Source: an uncultured Eubacteriales bacterium
Lineage (GTDB): Bacteria; Bacillota; Clostridia; Oscillospirales; Oscillospiraceae
Direction of reading: 5' to 3'
DNA length: 20,499 bases
NCBI GenBank assembly: GCA_900549495.1
Contig: UROL01000009.1
Span: 1 to 20,499 of the forward strand
In this document: piece after piece, positions 1 to 8,000 of the stretch
Layout of the letters: each line of letters begins with the position of its first letter
Position numbering within the stretch: the first letter of the stretch is position 1
Notes under the pieces: model-generated
Told to the model about the DNA's origin: nothing
Seen by the model: only the letters and a program-made list of their open reading frames with translations
Databases searched by the model: none
Translations under genes and position numbers: made by a program

Positions 1-50
1 TACGAGATCAGCCTCGGTCTCGTGGGCTCGGAGATGTGTATAAGAGACAG
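1..50. other. Illumina Nextera i7 adapter left on the contig end
   Basis: This is library-preparation sequence, not genome. Bases 32-50 read AGATGTGTATAAGAGACAG, the 19-base Tn5 mosaic end. Bases 17-31 read GTCTCGTGGGCTCGG, the Nextera read-2 primer part. Bases 9-16 (CAGCCTCG) sit where the 8-base i7 index belongs; from memory this is the adapter-strand form of index N710. Bases 1-8 (TACGAGAT) match the end of the P7 flow-cell oligo. The order P7, index, read-2 primer, mosaic end is exactly that of a Nextera library end, so genomic sequence begins at base 51. A GTG at 36 inside the adapter gives a false start for the next gene. Confidence 0.97.
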
Positions 51-1505
51 GACGTGGAGGGAGAGGGCACCCTGGGTCTGATTACCTACATGCGTACCGA
101 CTCCCTGCGGCTTTCCGACGAGGCCATGGCCGCAGCCGCCGATTTTATCCGCAGCCGCTATGGGAAGGACTATTACTACGGCTCCTTCCATGTGTATAAG
201 ACCAAGGCCGGTGCCCAGGATGCCCACGAGGCCATCCGCCCCACCCATGTGGAGCTGGACCCGGAGCGGGTGCGCGGCAGTCTGACGGCGGACCAATACC
301 GGCTGTATAAGCTGATTTGGAGCCGCTTCCTGGCAAGCCAGATGGCCAATGCGGTGTACGATACCGTGTCCATCGATACGGCGTGTGCAGGCCACACCTT
401 CCGCTCCACCAACCAAAGCCTTCGCTTCCCTGGCTTTATTGCCGTCTATGAGGAGGGCCGGGATGATGAGACGGAGGCCAACGGCTCCCCGCTGCCGGAT
501 TTGCAGGTGGATGAGCAGACCCTGCCCACCAAGTTCGACAAGCAGCAGCATTTCACCCAGCCCCCGGCCCGGTTTACCGAGGCCAGCCTGGTAAAGGCCA
601 TGGAGGAAAAGGGCGTGGGCCGTCCTTCCACCTATGCCGCTACCATCTCCACCATTGAGGACCGGGAGTATGTGGTGAAAGAGGACAAGCACCTGGTGCC
701 CACGGCTCTGGGCGAGGTGGTTACGGGGCTGATGGTGGAGCGCTTCCGGGATATCATCGATGTGGAATTCACTGCCAATATGGAAAACCGTCTGGACGCC
801 GTGGAGGAGGGCAAGCAGAATTGGGTTGACCTGCTCCATGACTTCTACCGTGATTTCGAAAAGGAATTGAAGGACGCCGAGATTGCCCTGGAGGGGGTCC
901 GGCTGAAGGTGCCGGAGGAGGAGACCGATGAGGTCTGCGAGCTCTGCGGCCGGAAGATGGTTATCAAAATGGGCCGCTTCGGCAAATTCCTGGCCTGTCC
1001 GGGCTTCCCGGAGTGTAAGAACGCCAAGCCCCTGGTGGAGCGGATGCCGGGCCGGTGCCCCAAGTGCGGCGGCACCATCCTAAAGCGCAAGTCCAAGCGG
1101 GGCTTTGCCTACTATGCCTGTGAGCGGGGAGCGGAGTGCGGCTTTATGACCTGGGATGTGCCCACAGCCGAGGATTGCCCGGAGTGCGGCCAGACATTGT
1201 TCAAGAAGTCCGGCCGGGGCAGAATGAAGCCCTTCTGCATCAACGAAAAATGCCCCCGCTTCCTGCCGGAGGACCAGCGGGGCTACTATAAGAAAAAGCC
1301 CAAGGAGGAGGACGGCCAGCCGGCCCAGGATGCCTCCCCGGAGGCGGAAGCCCCCCAAAAGGCAGCGGCGAAAAAAGCCGCTCCGGCGAAGAAGACCGCC
1401 GTAAAGAAAACAACCGCCGGGGCAAAGAAGACTACCGGGAAAAAGACGGCAGCCAAGAAGACCGCTGCCAAGACAACTGCCACGAAAAAGAAGGTGCAGT
1501 CATGA
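51..1505 (+). CDS. topA: DNA topoisomerase I (type IA), 5'-truncated
   Basis: Type IA topoisomerase, which relaxes negatively supercoiled DNA through a tyrosine-linked single-strand break. The 5' half, including the Toprim domain, is missing because the contig starts here; the frame is open from base 51, and the GTG at 36 belongs to adapter. The catalytic tyrosine is visible in the motif ITYMRTDS (Tyr codon 87-89). Downstream motifs such as HEAIRPT and GVGRPSTYA are typical of the family. Three C4 zinc-ribbon modules follow, with their first Cys-x2-Cys pairs encoded near 936, 1056 and 1176. The protein ends in about 48 residues rich in Lys, Ala and Thr (from about 1356), a basic histone-H1-like tail likely to bind DNA. 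The stop overlaps the trmFO start by 4 bases (ATGA), so the two genes are probably translationally coupled. Confidence 0.96.
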   Translation, partial: DVEGEGTLGLITYMRTDSLRLSDEAMAAAADFIRSRYGKDYYYGSFHVYKTKAGAQDAHEAIRPTHVELDPERVRGSLTADQYRLYKLIWSRFLASQMANAVYDTVSIDTACAGHTFRSTNQSLRFPGFIAVYEEGRDDETEANGSPLPDLQVDEQTLPTKFDKQQHFTQPPARFTEASLVKAMEEKGVGRPSTYAATISTIEDREYVVKEDKHLVPTALGEVVTGLMVERFRDIIDVEFTANMENRLDAVEEGKQNWVDLLHDFYRDFEKELKDAEIALEGVRLKVPEEETDEVCELCGRKMVIKMGRFGKFLACPGFPECKNAKPLVERMPGRCPKCGGTILKRKSKRGFAYYACERGAECGFMTWDVPTAEDCPECGQTLFKKSGRGRMKPFCINEKCPRFLPEDQRGYYKKKPKEEDGQPAQDASPEAEAPQKAAAKKAAPAKKTAVKKTTAGAKKTTGKKTAAKKTAAKTTATKKKVQS

Positions 1506-2803
1506 TTGTAAAGGTTATCGGTGCGGGCCTGGCGGGTTCGGAGGCTGCCTGGCAGCTGGCCCGGCGGGGCATCTCCGTGGAGCTGTACGAGATGAAGCCC
1601 ACCAAGATGACCCCGGCCCATCACAGCCCGGATTTTGCGGAGCTGGTGTGCTCCAACTCCCTGCGGGGTGACCGGCTGGAAAATGCCGTCGGTCTGCTGA
1701 AGGAGGAGCTGCGCCGCTGCGGCAGCCTGATTATGGAGTGCGCCGAGGCCACCCGGGTGGAGGCTGGCGGCTGCCTGGCTGTGGATCGGGCAGGCTTTGC
1801 AGCCATGGTCACGGAGAAGATAAAATCCAACCCCAATATCCGTGTGATTCCGGCAGAGGTGACCCAGGTGCCGGAGGGGCCGGTGATTGTTGCCACGGGC
1901 CCTTTGACCTCGGATGGTCTGTCAGAGGCCATCGGGGCCTACTTCGGGGCGGACTACCTGCACTTTTTCGACGCGGCGGCTCCCCTGGTCACTGCGGAAT
2001 CGGTGGATATGCAGCTTGCCTGGTGGCAGTCCCGCTACGACCGGGGAACCCCGGATTACATCAACTGCGCCCTGAACCGGGAGCAGTACGAGACCTTCGT
2101 CCGGGAGCTGATTTTTGCCGAGGAGGCGGAGATTCACGGCTTCGAGGACCGCAACGTGTTTGAGGGCTGTATGCCGGTGGAGGTTATGGCCAGAAGAGGG
2201 CAGGATACCCTGCGCTTCGGCCCCATGAAGCCGGTGGGCCTCACCGACCCAAAGACCGGCTGCGAGCCCTATGCCGTGCTCCAGCTGCGGCAGGACAATG
2301 CGGCAAAAAGCGTTTTCAATCTGGTGGGCTTCCAGACCCACCTGAAATTCGGGGAGCAAAAGCGGGTATTCTCCATGATTCCGGCGCTGCACGATGCGGA
2401 GTTCGTCCGCTATGGCGTGATGCACCAGAATACCTTCCTGCAAAGTCCCAAGCTCCTGGACCGGTATTATGCAGACCGGCGCAATCCCCTGGTTGCCTTT
2501 GCCGGGCAAATGACCGGGGTGGAGGGCTATGTGGAGTCCACGGCCTCGGGCTTCCTGGCGGCGGTGGCCATGGCGGCCAAGGTACAGGGGCGGCCGATAC
2601 CGGATTTCCCCAAGACCACGGCAATCGGCGCCCTGGGCAGCTATATCAGCGACAGCTCCATTGAGAATTTCCAGCCCATGAATATCAATTTCAGCATCAT
2701 TTCCCCGCTGGAACAGCGGATTCGTAAGAAAGCAGAGAAGAATCTGGCGATTTCCCATCGCTCGCTGGCAATCATTGACGCAATGGTTGCCAACGGAATC
2801 TAA
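1502..2803 (+). CDS. trmFO: Methylenetetrahydrofolate-tRNA-(uracil-5-)-methyltransferase TrmFO
   Basis: Folate- and FAD-dependent enzyme that makes 5-methyluridine at position 54 in the T-loop of tRNAs, using methylenetetrahydrofolate as carbon donor. It is the usual route in Firmicutes, in place of SAM-dependent TrmA. At 433 residues it has the family's normal length. The N-terminus carries the FAD-binding GAGLAGSEAAW motif (residues 7-17). Cys50 in LVCSNSLRG and Cys223 in EGCMPVEVMARRG correspond to the two functional cysteines known in Bacillus TrmFO. The C-terminal part has the conserved GQMTGVEGYVESTASG segment. It begins inside the topA stop and is followed after 13 bases by plsX, in the long housekeeping operon. 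Identification is secure. Confidence 0.97.
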   Translation: MIVKVIGAGLAGSEAAWQLARRGISVELYEMKPTKMTPAHHSPDFAELVCSNSLRGDRLENAVGLLKEELRRCGSLIMECAEATRVEAGGCLAVDRAGFAAMVTEKIKSNPNIRVIPAEVTQVPEGPVIVATGPLTSDGLSEAIGAYFGADYLHFFDAAAPLVTAESVDMQLAWWQSRYDRGTPDYINCALNREQYETFVRELIFAEEAEIHGFEDRNVFEGCMPVEVMARRGQDTLRFGPMKPVGLTDPKTGCEPYAVLQLRQDNAAKSVFNLVGFQTHLKFGEQKRVFSMIPALHDAEFVRYGVMHQNTFLQSPKLLDRYYADRRNPLVAFAGQMTGVEGYVESTASGFLAAVAMAAKVQGRPIPDFPKTTAIGALGSYISDSSIENFQPMNINFSIISPLEQRIRKKAEKNLAISHRSLAIIDAMVANGI

Positions 2804-2816
2804 AAGGGGTGAAACA

Positions 2817-3857
2817 ATGAAAATTATTCTCGATGCCATGGGCGGTGACAATGCCCCGGAGGCTGCCGTTCTGGGTGCCTTTGAAGCGGCGAAAAAATAC
2901 GGTTCAGAGATTATTCTGGTGGGCCGGGGTGCCTCTATTCTGGAGGTCATGGGAAACCACGGCATTGCAGATTTGCCGGAGGGTGTGGAGATTTTTAATG
3001 CCGACGATGTGGTGGATATGCATGACGATCCCGCCTCTGTGATTCACAAGCGGAAGAATTCCTCCATGGTATTGGGGCTGAAGCTCCTGGCCGACGGCAA
3101 GGGGGATGCCTTTGTCTCCGCCGGCTCCACCGGTGCCCTGCTCACCGGTGCCACGCTGCTGGTCAAGCGGGTGAAGGGCATTCGCCGGGCCGCCATGGCC
3201 CCTACTGTCCCCAATAAAAAGGGTGGCAAAACCGTAATCTGCGACTGCGGCGCCAATGCCGAGTGCACCCCAGAGTTTTTGCTGCAATTCGGCCTGGTGG
3301 GTTCTGCTTACGCCCGGAAGCAGCTGGGCATCCCTGCCCCCCGGGTGGGGCTGCTGAACATCGGCACCGAGGACAGCAAGGGCACCCAGCTGCAAAAGGA
3401 TGCCTATGCCCTGCTGCAAGATGTCCACGCCAAAGGACTGCTGAACTTTGTAGGCAATGTGGAGGCCAGGGATGTACCCTTGGGAGAGGTTGACGTAGTG
3501 GTCTGCGACGGCTTCTCCGGCAACGTACTTCTGAAATCCATCGAGGGCACGGCCATGTTTATGGGCAGCCTGATGAAGCGGATGTTCCAAAAGAATTTGG
3601 GAAGCAAGCTGGGGTATCTGCTGTGCTCCTCCGGGGTTAAGGATATGACGAAGCTGATGGACTACCGGGAAATCGGCGGCACCCAGTTCCTGGGTATCCG
3701 GAAGCCGGTAATCAAGGCCCATGGTGCTTCGGATGCGGTGGCCTTCTGCAATGCGGTGAACCAGGCAGCCCAGGCGGCGAAGAACGATATGGTGCCGGAG
3801 CTGGAGTATGCCCTTCAGCTTCTGGCAGAGGCAAAGGAGCAAAAACACAATGATTAA
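2817..3857 (+). CDS. plsX: Phosphate acyltransferase PlsX
   Basis: Converts acyl-ACP and phosphate to acyl-phosphate, the acyl donor for PlsY in phosphatidic acid synthesis; a peripheral, membrane-associated enzyme. The 346-residue product begins MKIILDAMGGDNAPEA, the diagnostic PlsX start, and contains GSTGALLTGATLLVKR, the CDCGANAECTPEF block and CDGFSGNVLLKSIEG. The ATG at 2817 was chosen over an in-frame ATG at 2775 because it lies 5-13 bases after AAAAGGGGTG and starts the conserved domain, whereas the longer form would overlap trmFO. In many Firmicutes fabD, fabG and/or acpP sit between plsX and rnc; here plsX overlaps rnc directly by 8 bases. Confidence 0.97.
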   Translation: MKIILDAMGGDNAPEAAVLGAFEAAKKYGSEIILVGRGASILEVMGNHGIADLPEGVEIFNADDVVDMHDDPASVIHKRKNSSMVLGLKLLADGKGDAFVSAGSTGALLTGATLLVKRVKGIRRAAMAPTVPNKKGGKTVICDCGANAECTPEFLLQFGLVGSAYARKQLGIPAPRVGLLNIGTEDSKGTQLQKDAYALLQDVHAKGLLNFVGNVEARDVPLGEVDVVVCDGFSGNVLLKSIEGTAMFMGSLMKRMFQKNLGSKLGYLLCSSGVKDMTKLMDYREIGGTQFLGIRKPVIKAHGASDAVAFCNAVNQAAQAAKNDMVPELEYALQLLAEAKEQKHND

Positions 3858-4536
3858 AGACCTGGAGGCTGCCATCGGCTATCAATTTCACAATATTTCC
3901 CTGCTGCAAAATGCGCTGACCCATTCCTCCTACGCCAACGAGCGCTGGCACAACAGTCTGCTCAGCAACGAGCGGCTGGAGTTTTTGGGGGACAGCATTC
4001 TGGGTATGCTGGTGGCGGAGTATCTCTACCGCAATTTCCCGGATCGCCCGGAGGGAGAGCTCACCCGAATGCGGGCGGACATGGTCTGCGAGACAACCCT
4101 GGCTGCCGTGGCCAATACCATCCACTTGGGAGACCATCTGCTTCTGGGCCACGGCGAGGAGCAGGGGGGCGGCAGAAGCCGGGATTCTATTCTGGCGGAT
4201 GCAGTGGAATCGGTGATTGCCGCTTCCTTCCTGGACGGCGGCATGGAGGCGGCGTTGCGGTTTATCCAGCGCTTTATCCTGGTGCAGGTTCCTGTCACCA
4301 AGCTCCACAACGCAGACTACAAGACCCAGCTCCAGGAGCTGGTGCAGCAGAAGCGCAATCAGGTGCTGGCCTACAGCCTGGTGGCCGCCTCTGGCCCGGA
4401 TCACGACAAGCATTTTGTTGTGGAGGTCGCTCTGAACGGCACCGTTGTGGGCAAGGGGCAGGGCAGCAGCAAAAAGCGCGCAGAGCAAAATGCCGCCCGC
4501 AACGCCATTGACACGCTGTTCCCTGGACAGCTGTAA
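3850..4536 (+). CDS. rnc: Ribonuclease III
   Basis: Endonuclease that cuts double-stranded RNA in rRNA and mRNA processing. The 228-residue protein has the N-terminal RNase III domain with the signature NERLEFLGDSILG (residues 40-52) and the expected acidic metal ligands Glu44, Asp48, Asp117 and Glu120 (in DAVES). The C-terminal double-stranded RNA binding domain follows (about 155-228; DYKTQLQELVQQ at its start and the basic GSSKKRAEQNAARNA near its end). The ATG at 3850 is placed at the start of the conserved domain and overlaps the plsX stop by 8 bases, suggesting translational coupling. The smc and ftsY genes that often follow rnc are absent; a sugar kinase gene follows instead. Confidence 0.97.
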   Translation: MIKDLEAAIGYQFHNISLLQNALTHSSYANERWHNSLLSNERLEFLGDSILGMLVAEYLYRNFPDRPEGELTRMRADMVCETTLAAVANTIHLGDHLLLGHGEEQGGGRSRDSILADAVESVIAASFLDGGMEAALRFIQRFILVQVPVTKLHNADYKTQLQELVQQKRNQVLAYSLVAASGPDHDKHFVVEVALNGTVVGKGQGSSKKRAEQNAARNAIDTLFPGQL

Positions 4537-4547
4537 GGAGGATATGC

Positions 4548-5630
4548 ATGGATGAAAAAATGAAAGCGGTATGTGCCGCCTTCCGGCTACCCGGTACGTA
4601 TCTGGATTATGAGTTTATCCAGGTAGGCAACGTGAATCGCACCTATAAAATCAATGTCCGGCTGGAGGACGGCGCGAAGAAGTCCTTCCTGGTTCAAAAT
4701 GTGAATACCTACGCATTTCGCAACCCCATCGGCCTGATGAACAATATCGACCTGGTGACGGAGCACATCCGCAGGAAGTGCCCGGACCGGCGCAATCTCC
4801 ATTTTCACCACACCGCAGACCGGAAGACCTATCTTCTGGATGGAGAGAATTTCTGGCGAGTGATGAATTATGTGGATTCCGCCACCTACAGCGCCACCAC
4901 CGACCCGGTGATTCTGCGCAATGCGGGCCGTGCCTTCGGTGAGTTCCAGACCCAGCTGGCGGATTTCGATATCCACCTGCTGGTGGAGACTATCCCTAAT
5001 TTCCATAACACCCGCACCCGCTATGAGAGTCTGGTAACTGCGGTGGCAGAGGATGTTGCCCACCGGGCCGAATCCGTCCAGCCGGAGATTGCGTATCTGC
5101 TCTCGGTGCAGGATACGGCCTGTACCCTCACCGATTTGGGTAAGGCCGGGCGGCTGCCCCTTCGGGTGACCCACAACGATACCAAAATCAACAATGTGCT
5201 CTTCGATAACAAAACCGGCGCACCCCTGGTGGTCATTGATCTGGACACGGTGATGCCCGGTCTGATTGGCCACGATTTCGGGGATGCCATCCGGTTCGCC
5301 GCCAACTACGTGCTGGAGGATTCGCCGGAGTACGACAAGGTCGGGGTGAACCTGGATGCCTTCACAGCCTTTGCTGAGGGCTTCCTGGAAAGAACCGCCG
5401 ACTGCATGACTCAGGAGGAGCTGGATACCTTGGCGGTCAGCAGCTTCTGCATGACGGCGGAGGTGGCGGTGCGCTTCCTGGACGACTATCTCCGGGGAGA
5501 CCCTTATTTCAAAACGCTGTATCCAGAGCACAATCTGGTGCGTACCCGGAACCAGATTGCCCTGTGCCAGGATATGATGCGGCACATGGAGCAGATGCAG
5601 GCCATTGTCCGCCGCTGCTCCGGACGGTGA
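4548..5630 (+). CDS. N-acetylhexosamine 1-kinase-like (NahK-type) phosphotransferase
   Basis: Member of the aminoglycoside-phosphotransferase/choline-kinase fold, closest by memory to bifidobacterial NahK, which phosphorylates the anomeric hydroxyl of GlcNAc and GalNAc in salvage of mucin and milk sugars. The 360-residue product has the NahK-like segments LRVTHNDTKINNVL (catalytic Asp211), VVIDLDTVMPG (Mg-binding Asp231 and Asp233), HDFGDAIRF and, near the end, YPEHNLVRTRNQIAL. An early Gly-x-Val-Asn-Arg-Thr-Tyr segment and LVQNVN resemble the nucleotide-binding N-lobe. No signal peptide is seen, so it should be cytosolic. The start at 4548 lies 5 bases after AAGGAGGA, and the gap from rnc is only 11 bases, so it is the last gene of the topA-rnc operon. 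The sugar specificity is inferred from similarity. Confidence 0.8.
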   Translation: MDEKMKAVCAAFRLPGTYLDYEFIQVGNVNRTYKINVRLEDGAKKSFLVQNVNTYAFRNPIGLMNNIDLVTEHIRRKCPDRRNLHFHHTADRKTYLLDGENFWRVMNYVDSATYSATTDPVILRNAGRAFGEFQTQLADFDIHLLVETIPNFHNTRTRYESLVTAVAEDVAHRAESVQPEIAYLLSVQDTACTLTDLGKAGRLPLRVTHNDTKINNVLFDNKTGAPLVVIDLDTVMPGLIGHDFGDAIRFAANYVLEDSPEYDKVGVNLDAFTAFAEGFLERTADCMTQEELDTLAVSSFCMTAEVAVRFLDDYLRGDPYFKTLYPEHNLVRTRNQIALCQDMMRHMEQMQAIVRRCSGR

Positions 5631-5635
5631 TTCCC

Positions 5636-5667
5636 TTTCCCCGCTTCCTTTGGAGGCGGGGAAATTT
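5636..5667 (+). terminator. Rho-independent terminator after the kinase gene
   Basis: Arms TTTCCCCGCTTCC (5636-5648) and GGAGGCGGGGAAA (5652-5664) pair over 13 positions with one G-U and a 3-base loop, followed by TTTCTGTT. It lies 5 bases after the stop codon and closes the topA-to-kinase operon. Confidence 0.9.
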
Positions 5668-5670
5668 CTG

Positions 5671-5699
5671 TTGCCGGATGGGGCGGGGTATGATAGAAT
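5671..5699 (+). promoter_or_regulatory. Extended -10 promoter for the glycan genes
   Basis: TTGCCG (5671-5676) and TAGAAT (5694-5699) are separated by 17 bases, and the -10 is preceded by TGA (5691-5693), giving an extended -10 of form TGnTAnAAT. It sits just after the terminator and about 55 bases before the first glycosyltransferase start. Confidence 0.7.
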
Positions 5700-5753
5700 A
5701 ATCCTAATTACCGGGAAAGAATGCCTGGATTTCAAAAAAAGGAAACGGACGAA

Positions 5754-7007
5754 ATGAAACTTGTGTGGCTATGTAACATGATTCCTACCGCTGTCAGCCG
5801 GAGTATGGGCATCGGCGGTACAGGGGGGCTGTGGGTGGATCATGTGCTGGACGAGCTCCGAGGGGATGCGTCCATTGCCCTGCGCCTTTATTGCCCCGGC
5901 CCAAAAGCCGCAGGCAGCCTGGATGCACACACCCAGTATGTCCTCTTCTCCGAGGATGCCCCCCATGTGTATCTTCCCCGGCTGGAAAATCAATTCGCCC
6001 GGGAACTGGCAGACTTCCAGCCGGATGTCATCCACATCTGGGGGACGGAGTGGGGCCATACCCTGGCCATGGTCAACGCTGCCAAGGGCTGCGGGCTGCT
6101 GGACCGGGTGGTGATCAGCATCCAGGGGCTGTGCAGCATCTGTGCCCGGCATTTTGCCGAGGGATTGCCGGAGTGGGTGTGCCGCCGCTACTCCCTGCGG
6201 GATGCCATGAAGCATGACAACATCCGCAGACAGCAGCGCGAGTATGCCATCCGCGGCGCCATGGAGCAGGAGGCATTGGGCCAGGTTCGCCATGTCATAG
6301 GCAGAACGGATTGGGACCGGGCCATTACCGGCCAGCTGAACCCAAACCGCACCTATCACTTCTGCAACGAAACCATGCGCCCGGCTTTTTATCAGGATAC
6401 CTGGCAGTATGCAGCGTGTACCAAGCATCGGATTTTTACATCCAGCTGCGCCTATCCGGTGAAGGGCTTCCACTACCTGCTGGAGGCACTGGAGATTGTG
6501 CTGAGCCGCTACCCGGATACCACGGTCAGTGTCCCCGGCAGAGGCTTTTTTGCCAGTGGGCTAGGAAGGCTCCGGCAGGACTATTATCACCGGTACCTGG
6601 GCAATGTGGCCAGCGCCTTCGGTGCCCGGGACAAAATTCATTTTTTGGGCTCTCTGGACGCCCAGCAGATGAAGCAGGCCTTTTTGGAGGCCAATGTGTT
6701 TGTCCTGCCCTCCACCATTGAAAATTCCCCCAACTCCCTGGGAGAGGCTATGCTTTTGGGGGTGCCCTGTGTTGCGGCAGATGTTGGCGGCGTGACCAAT
6801 CTGATGCACCCTGGCGAGGGCTTTTTGTACCCATCCACCGCCCCCTATATGCTGGCGGAGTACATTATGCAGGTCTTTGCCCAGCAGGAGCAGGCGGAGC
6901 AGATGGGAGCCCGGGCCAAGGCACATGCCCGGCAGACCCACGACCCGGAGAAAAACCGGCGGGAGCTGCTGCACATTTATGAATCCGTGGCGGGAGGTGG
7001 AAGCTAG
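5754..7007 (+). CDS. Glycosyltransferase, GT-B fold (GT4/group 1 type)
   Basis: Probable nucleotide-sugar-dependent transferase acting in the cytoplasm on a surface polysaccharide or glycolipid. The 417-residue product starts MKLVWLCNMIP, typical of the first strand of a GT-B N-domain, followed by a Gly-rich stretch (GIGGTGG) and QPDVIHIWG. The C-domain has VPGRGFF, the helix-strand FVLPSTIENSPNSLGEAM with the E-x7-E pair (Glu323, Glu331) that binds the donor, and GVPCVAADVGGV. The ATG at 5754 was preferred over the in-frame ATG at 5721: it follows an AAAGGAAA site and starts the domain, but 5721 cannot be excluded. Donor and acceptor cannot be told from sequence. The stop directly abuts the next start, so the genes are co-translated. 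Confidence 0.9.
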   Translation: MKLVWLCNMIPTAVSRSMGIGGTGGLWVDHVLDELRGDASIALRLYCPGPKAAGSLDAHTQYVLFSEDAPHVYLPRLENQFARELADFQPDVIHIWGTEWGHTLAMVNAAKGCGLLDRVVISIQGLCSICARHFAEGLPEWVCRRYSLRDAMKHDNIRRQQREYAIRGAMEQEALGQVRHVIGRTDWDRAITGQLNPNRTYHFCNETMRPAFYQDTWQYAACTKHRIFTSSCAYPVKGFHYLLEALEIVLSRYPDTTVSVPGRGFFASGLGRLRQDYYHRYLGNVASAFGARDKIHFLGSLDAQQMKQAFLEANVFVLPSTIENSPNSLGEAMLLGVPCVAADVGGVTNLMHPGEGFLYPSTAPYMLAEYIMQVFAQQEQAEQMGARAKAHARQTHDPEKNRRELLHIYESVAGGGS

Positions 7008-7994
7008 ATGGAGCAGAATCCGTTGCTCAGCGTCGTTGTCCCGATTTACAAGGTGGAGGAATATCTGCCCCAATGCGTGGACTCCCTTTGCAATCAGACC
7101 TATTCAAATCTAGAAATCATTTTGGTGGATGACGGCTCCCCGGACCGCTGCGGTGCGCTCTGCGATGACTACGCACGTCGGGACAGCCGCATTCGTGTCA
7201 TTCACAAGAAAAACGGCGGCCTCAGCGATGCCCGGAATGCTGGAATCGAGGCAGCCACCGGAGAATATCTGGCCTTTGCCGACAGTGACGACTGGCTGGA
7301 GCCGGATGCCTACCAGGCCCTGATGGAGGCCGCTCTGCGCCACCGGGCGGAGTTGGTTTGCGCCGGAAGATACGACGAGGAGGAGGGCGCTTGCACAGTG
7401 GGCCTCTGCCCGGAGCGGGAGGAGCTTGTCTCCGGCACCGAGCTGGTGCGGCGGATTTTCCACTGGGATCACCTGGATTCCGCCGCCTGGGATAAGCTGT
7501 ATGCCCGCAGACTCTTCCGGGACATTCGCTACCCGGTGGGGCGGGTGGTGGAGGATGTGCCCACCACCTACCGCATTGCCCTGCTGGCCGGTGGCGGTGT
7601 ACTGCTGCCCAAGCCGGTGTATCACTATCGCCACCGCAGCGGCAGCATTACCCAGTCCGCCGTCTCTGCCAAGAGCTTCCATTTCTCCCAGCATGCCGCT
7701 CAGGTCTATCAGGACATCTGCCAGAACTATCCGGAGCTGGAGCCGGATGCCCATTACCTGCTGGTGTGCGCCATACGCCACAATGCGGCAATCCTGAGCA
7801 TGGCCGACCCAGACACCAGAAAGCGCTACCGCCTGGAATACCGCAGCGCCCGCCGGGCCATTGTCCGGGAGCTTCCCTTTGCGTTCCGCTGCGGCTTCTT
7901 TTCCGGGAAGGAAAAGCGCCAGCTGGTGCTCTATGGGGCTGGGCTGTTTGCTCCGGCGCTGAAGCTCTACCATTTTGTGAAAAGGGCCCGATAA
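7008..7994 (+). CDS. Family 2 glycosyltransferase (GT-A fold)
   Basis: Transfers a sugar from a nucleotide donor, probably to a growing surface glycan at the inner face of the membrane. The 328-residue protein opens with LLSVVVPIYKVEEYLPQCVDSL and has VDDGSPD (Asp41-Asp42) for the nucleotide, KNGGLSDARNAGIE, and the metal-binding ADSDDW motif (Asp92, Asp94, Asp95), all classic GT2 elements. The C-terminal third carries a basic, partly hydrophobic helix region (about 290-328) that could contact the membrane. No clear transmembrane segment is seen. The ATG follows immediately on the stop of the preceding glycosyltransferase, with GGGAGGTGG about 6-14 bases upstream as ribosome site. The substrate is unknown. 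Confidence 0.93.
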   Translation: MEQNPLLSVVVPIYKVEEYLPQCVDSLCNQTYSNLEIILVDDGSPDRCGALCDDYARRDSRIRVIHKKNGGLSDARNAGIEAATGEYLAFADSDDWLEPDAYQALMEAALRHRAELVCAGRYDEEEGACTVGLCPEREELVSGTELVRRIFHWDHLDSAAWDKLYARRLFRDIRYPVGRVVEDVPTTYRIALLAGGGVLLPKPVYHYRHRSGSITQSAVSAKSFHFSQHAAQVYQDICQNYPELEPDAHYLLVCAIRHNAAILSMADPDTRKRYRLEYRSARRAIVRELPFAFRCGFFSGKEKRQLVLYGAGLFAPALKLYHFVKRAR

Positions 7995-8000
7995 AAGCCT

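Noticed and set aside
36..50. GTG at 36 as the start of topA
   Set aside because: It lies in the Tn5 mosaic end of the sequencing adapter; the gene is truncated and its true start is off the contig.
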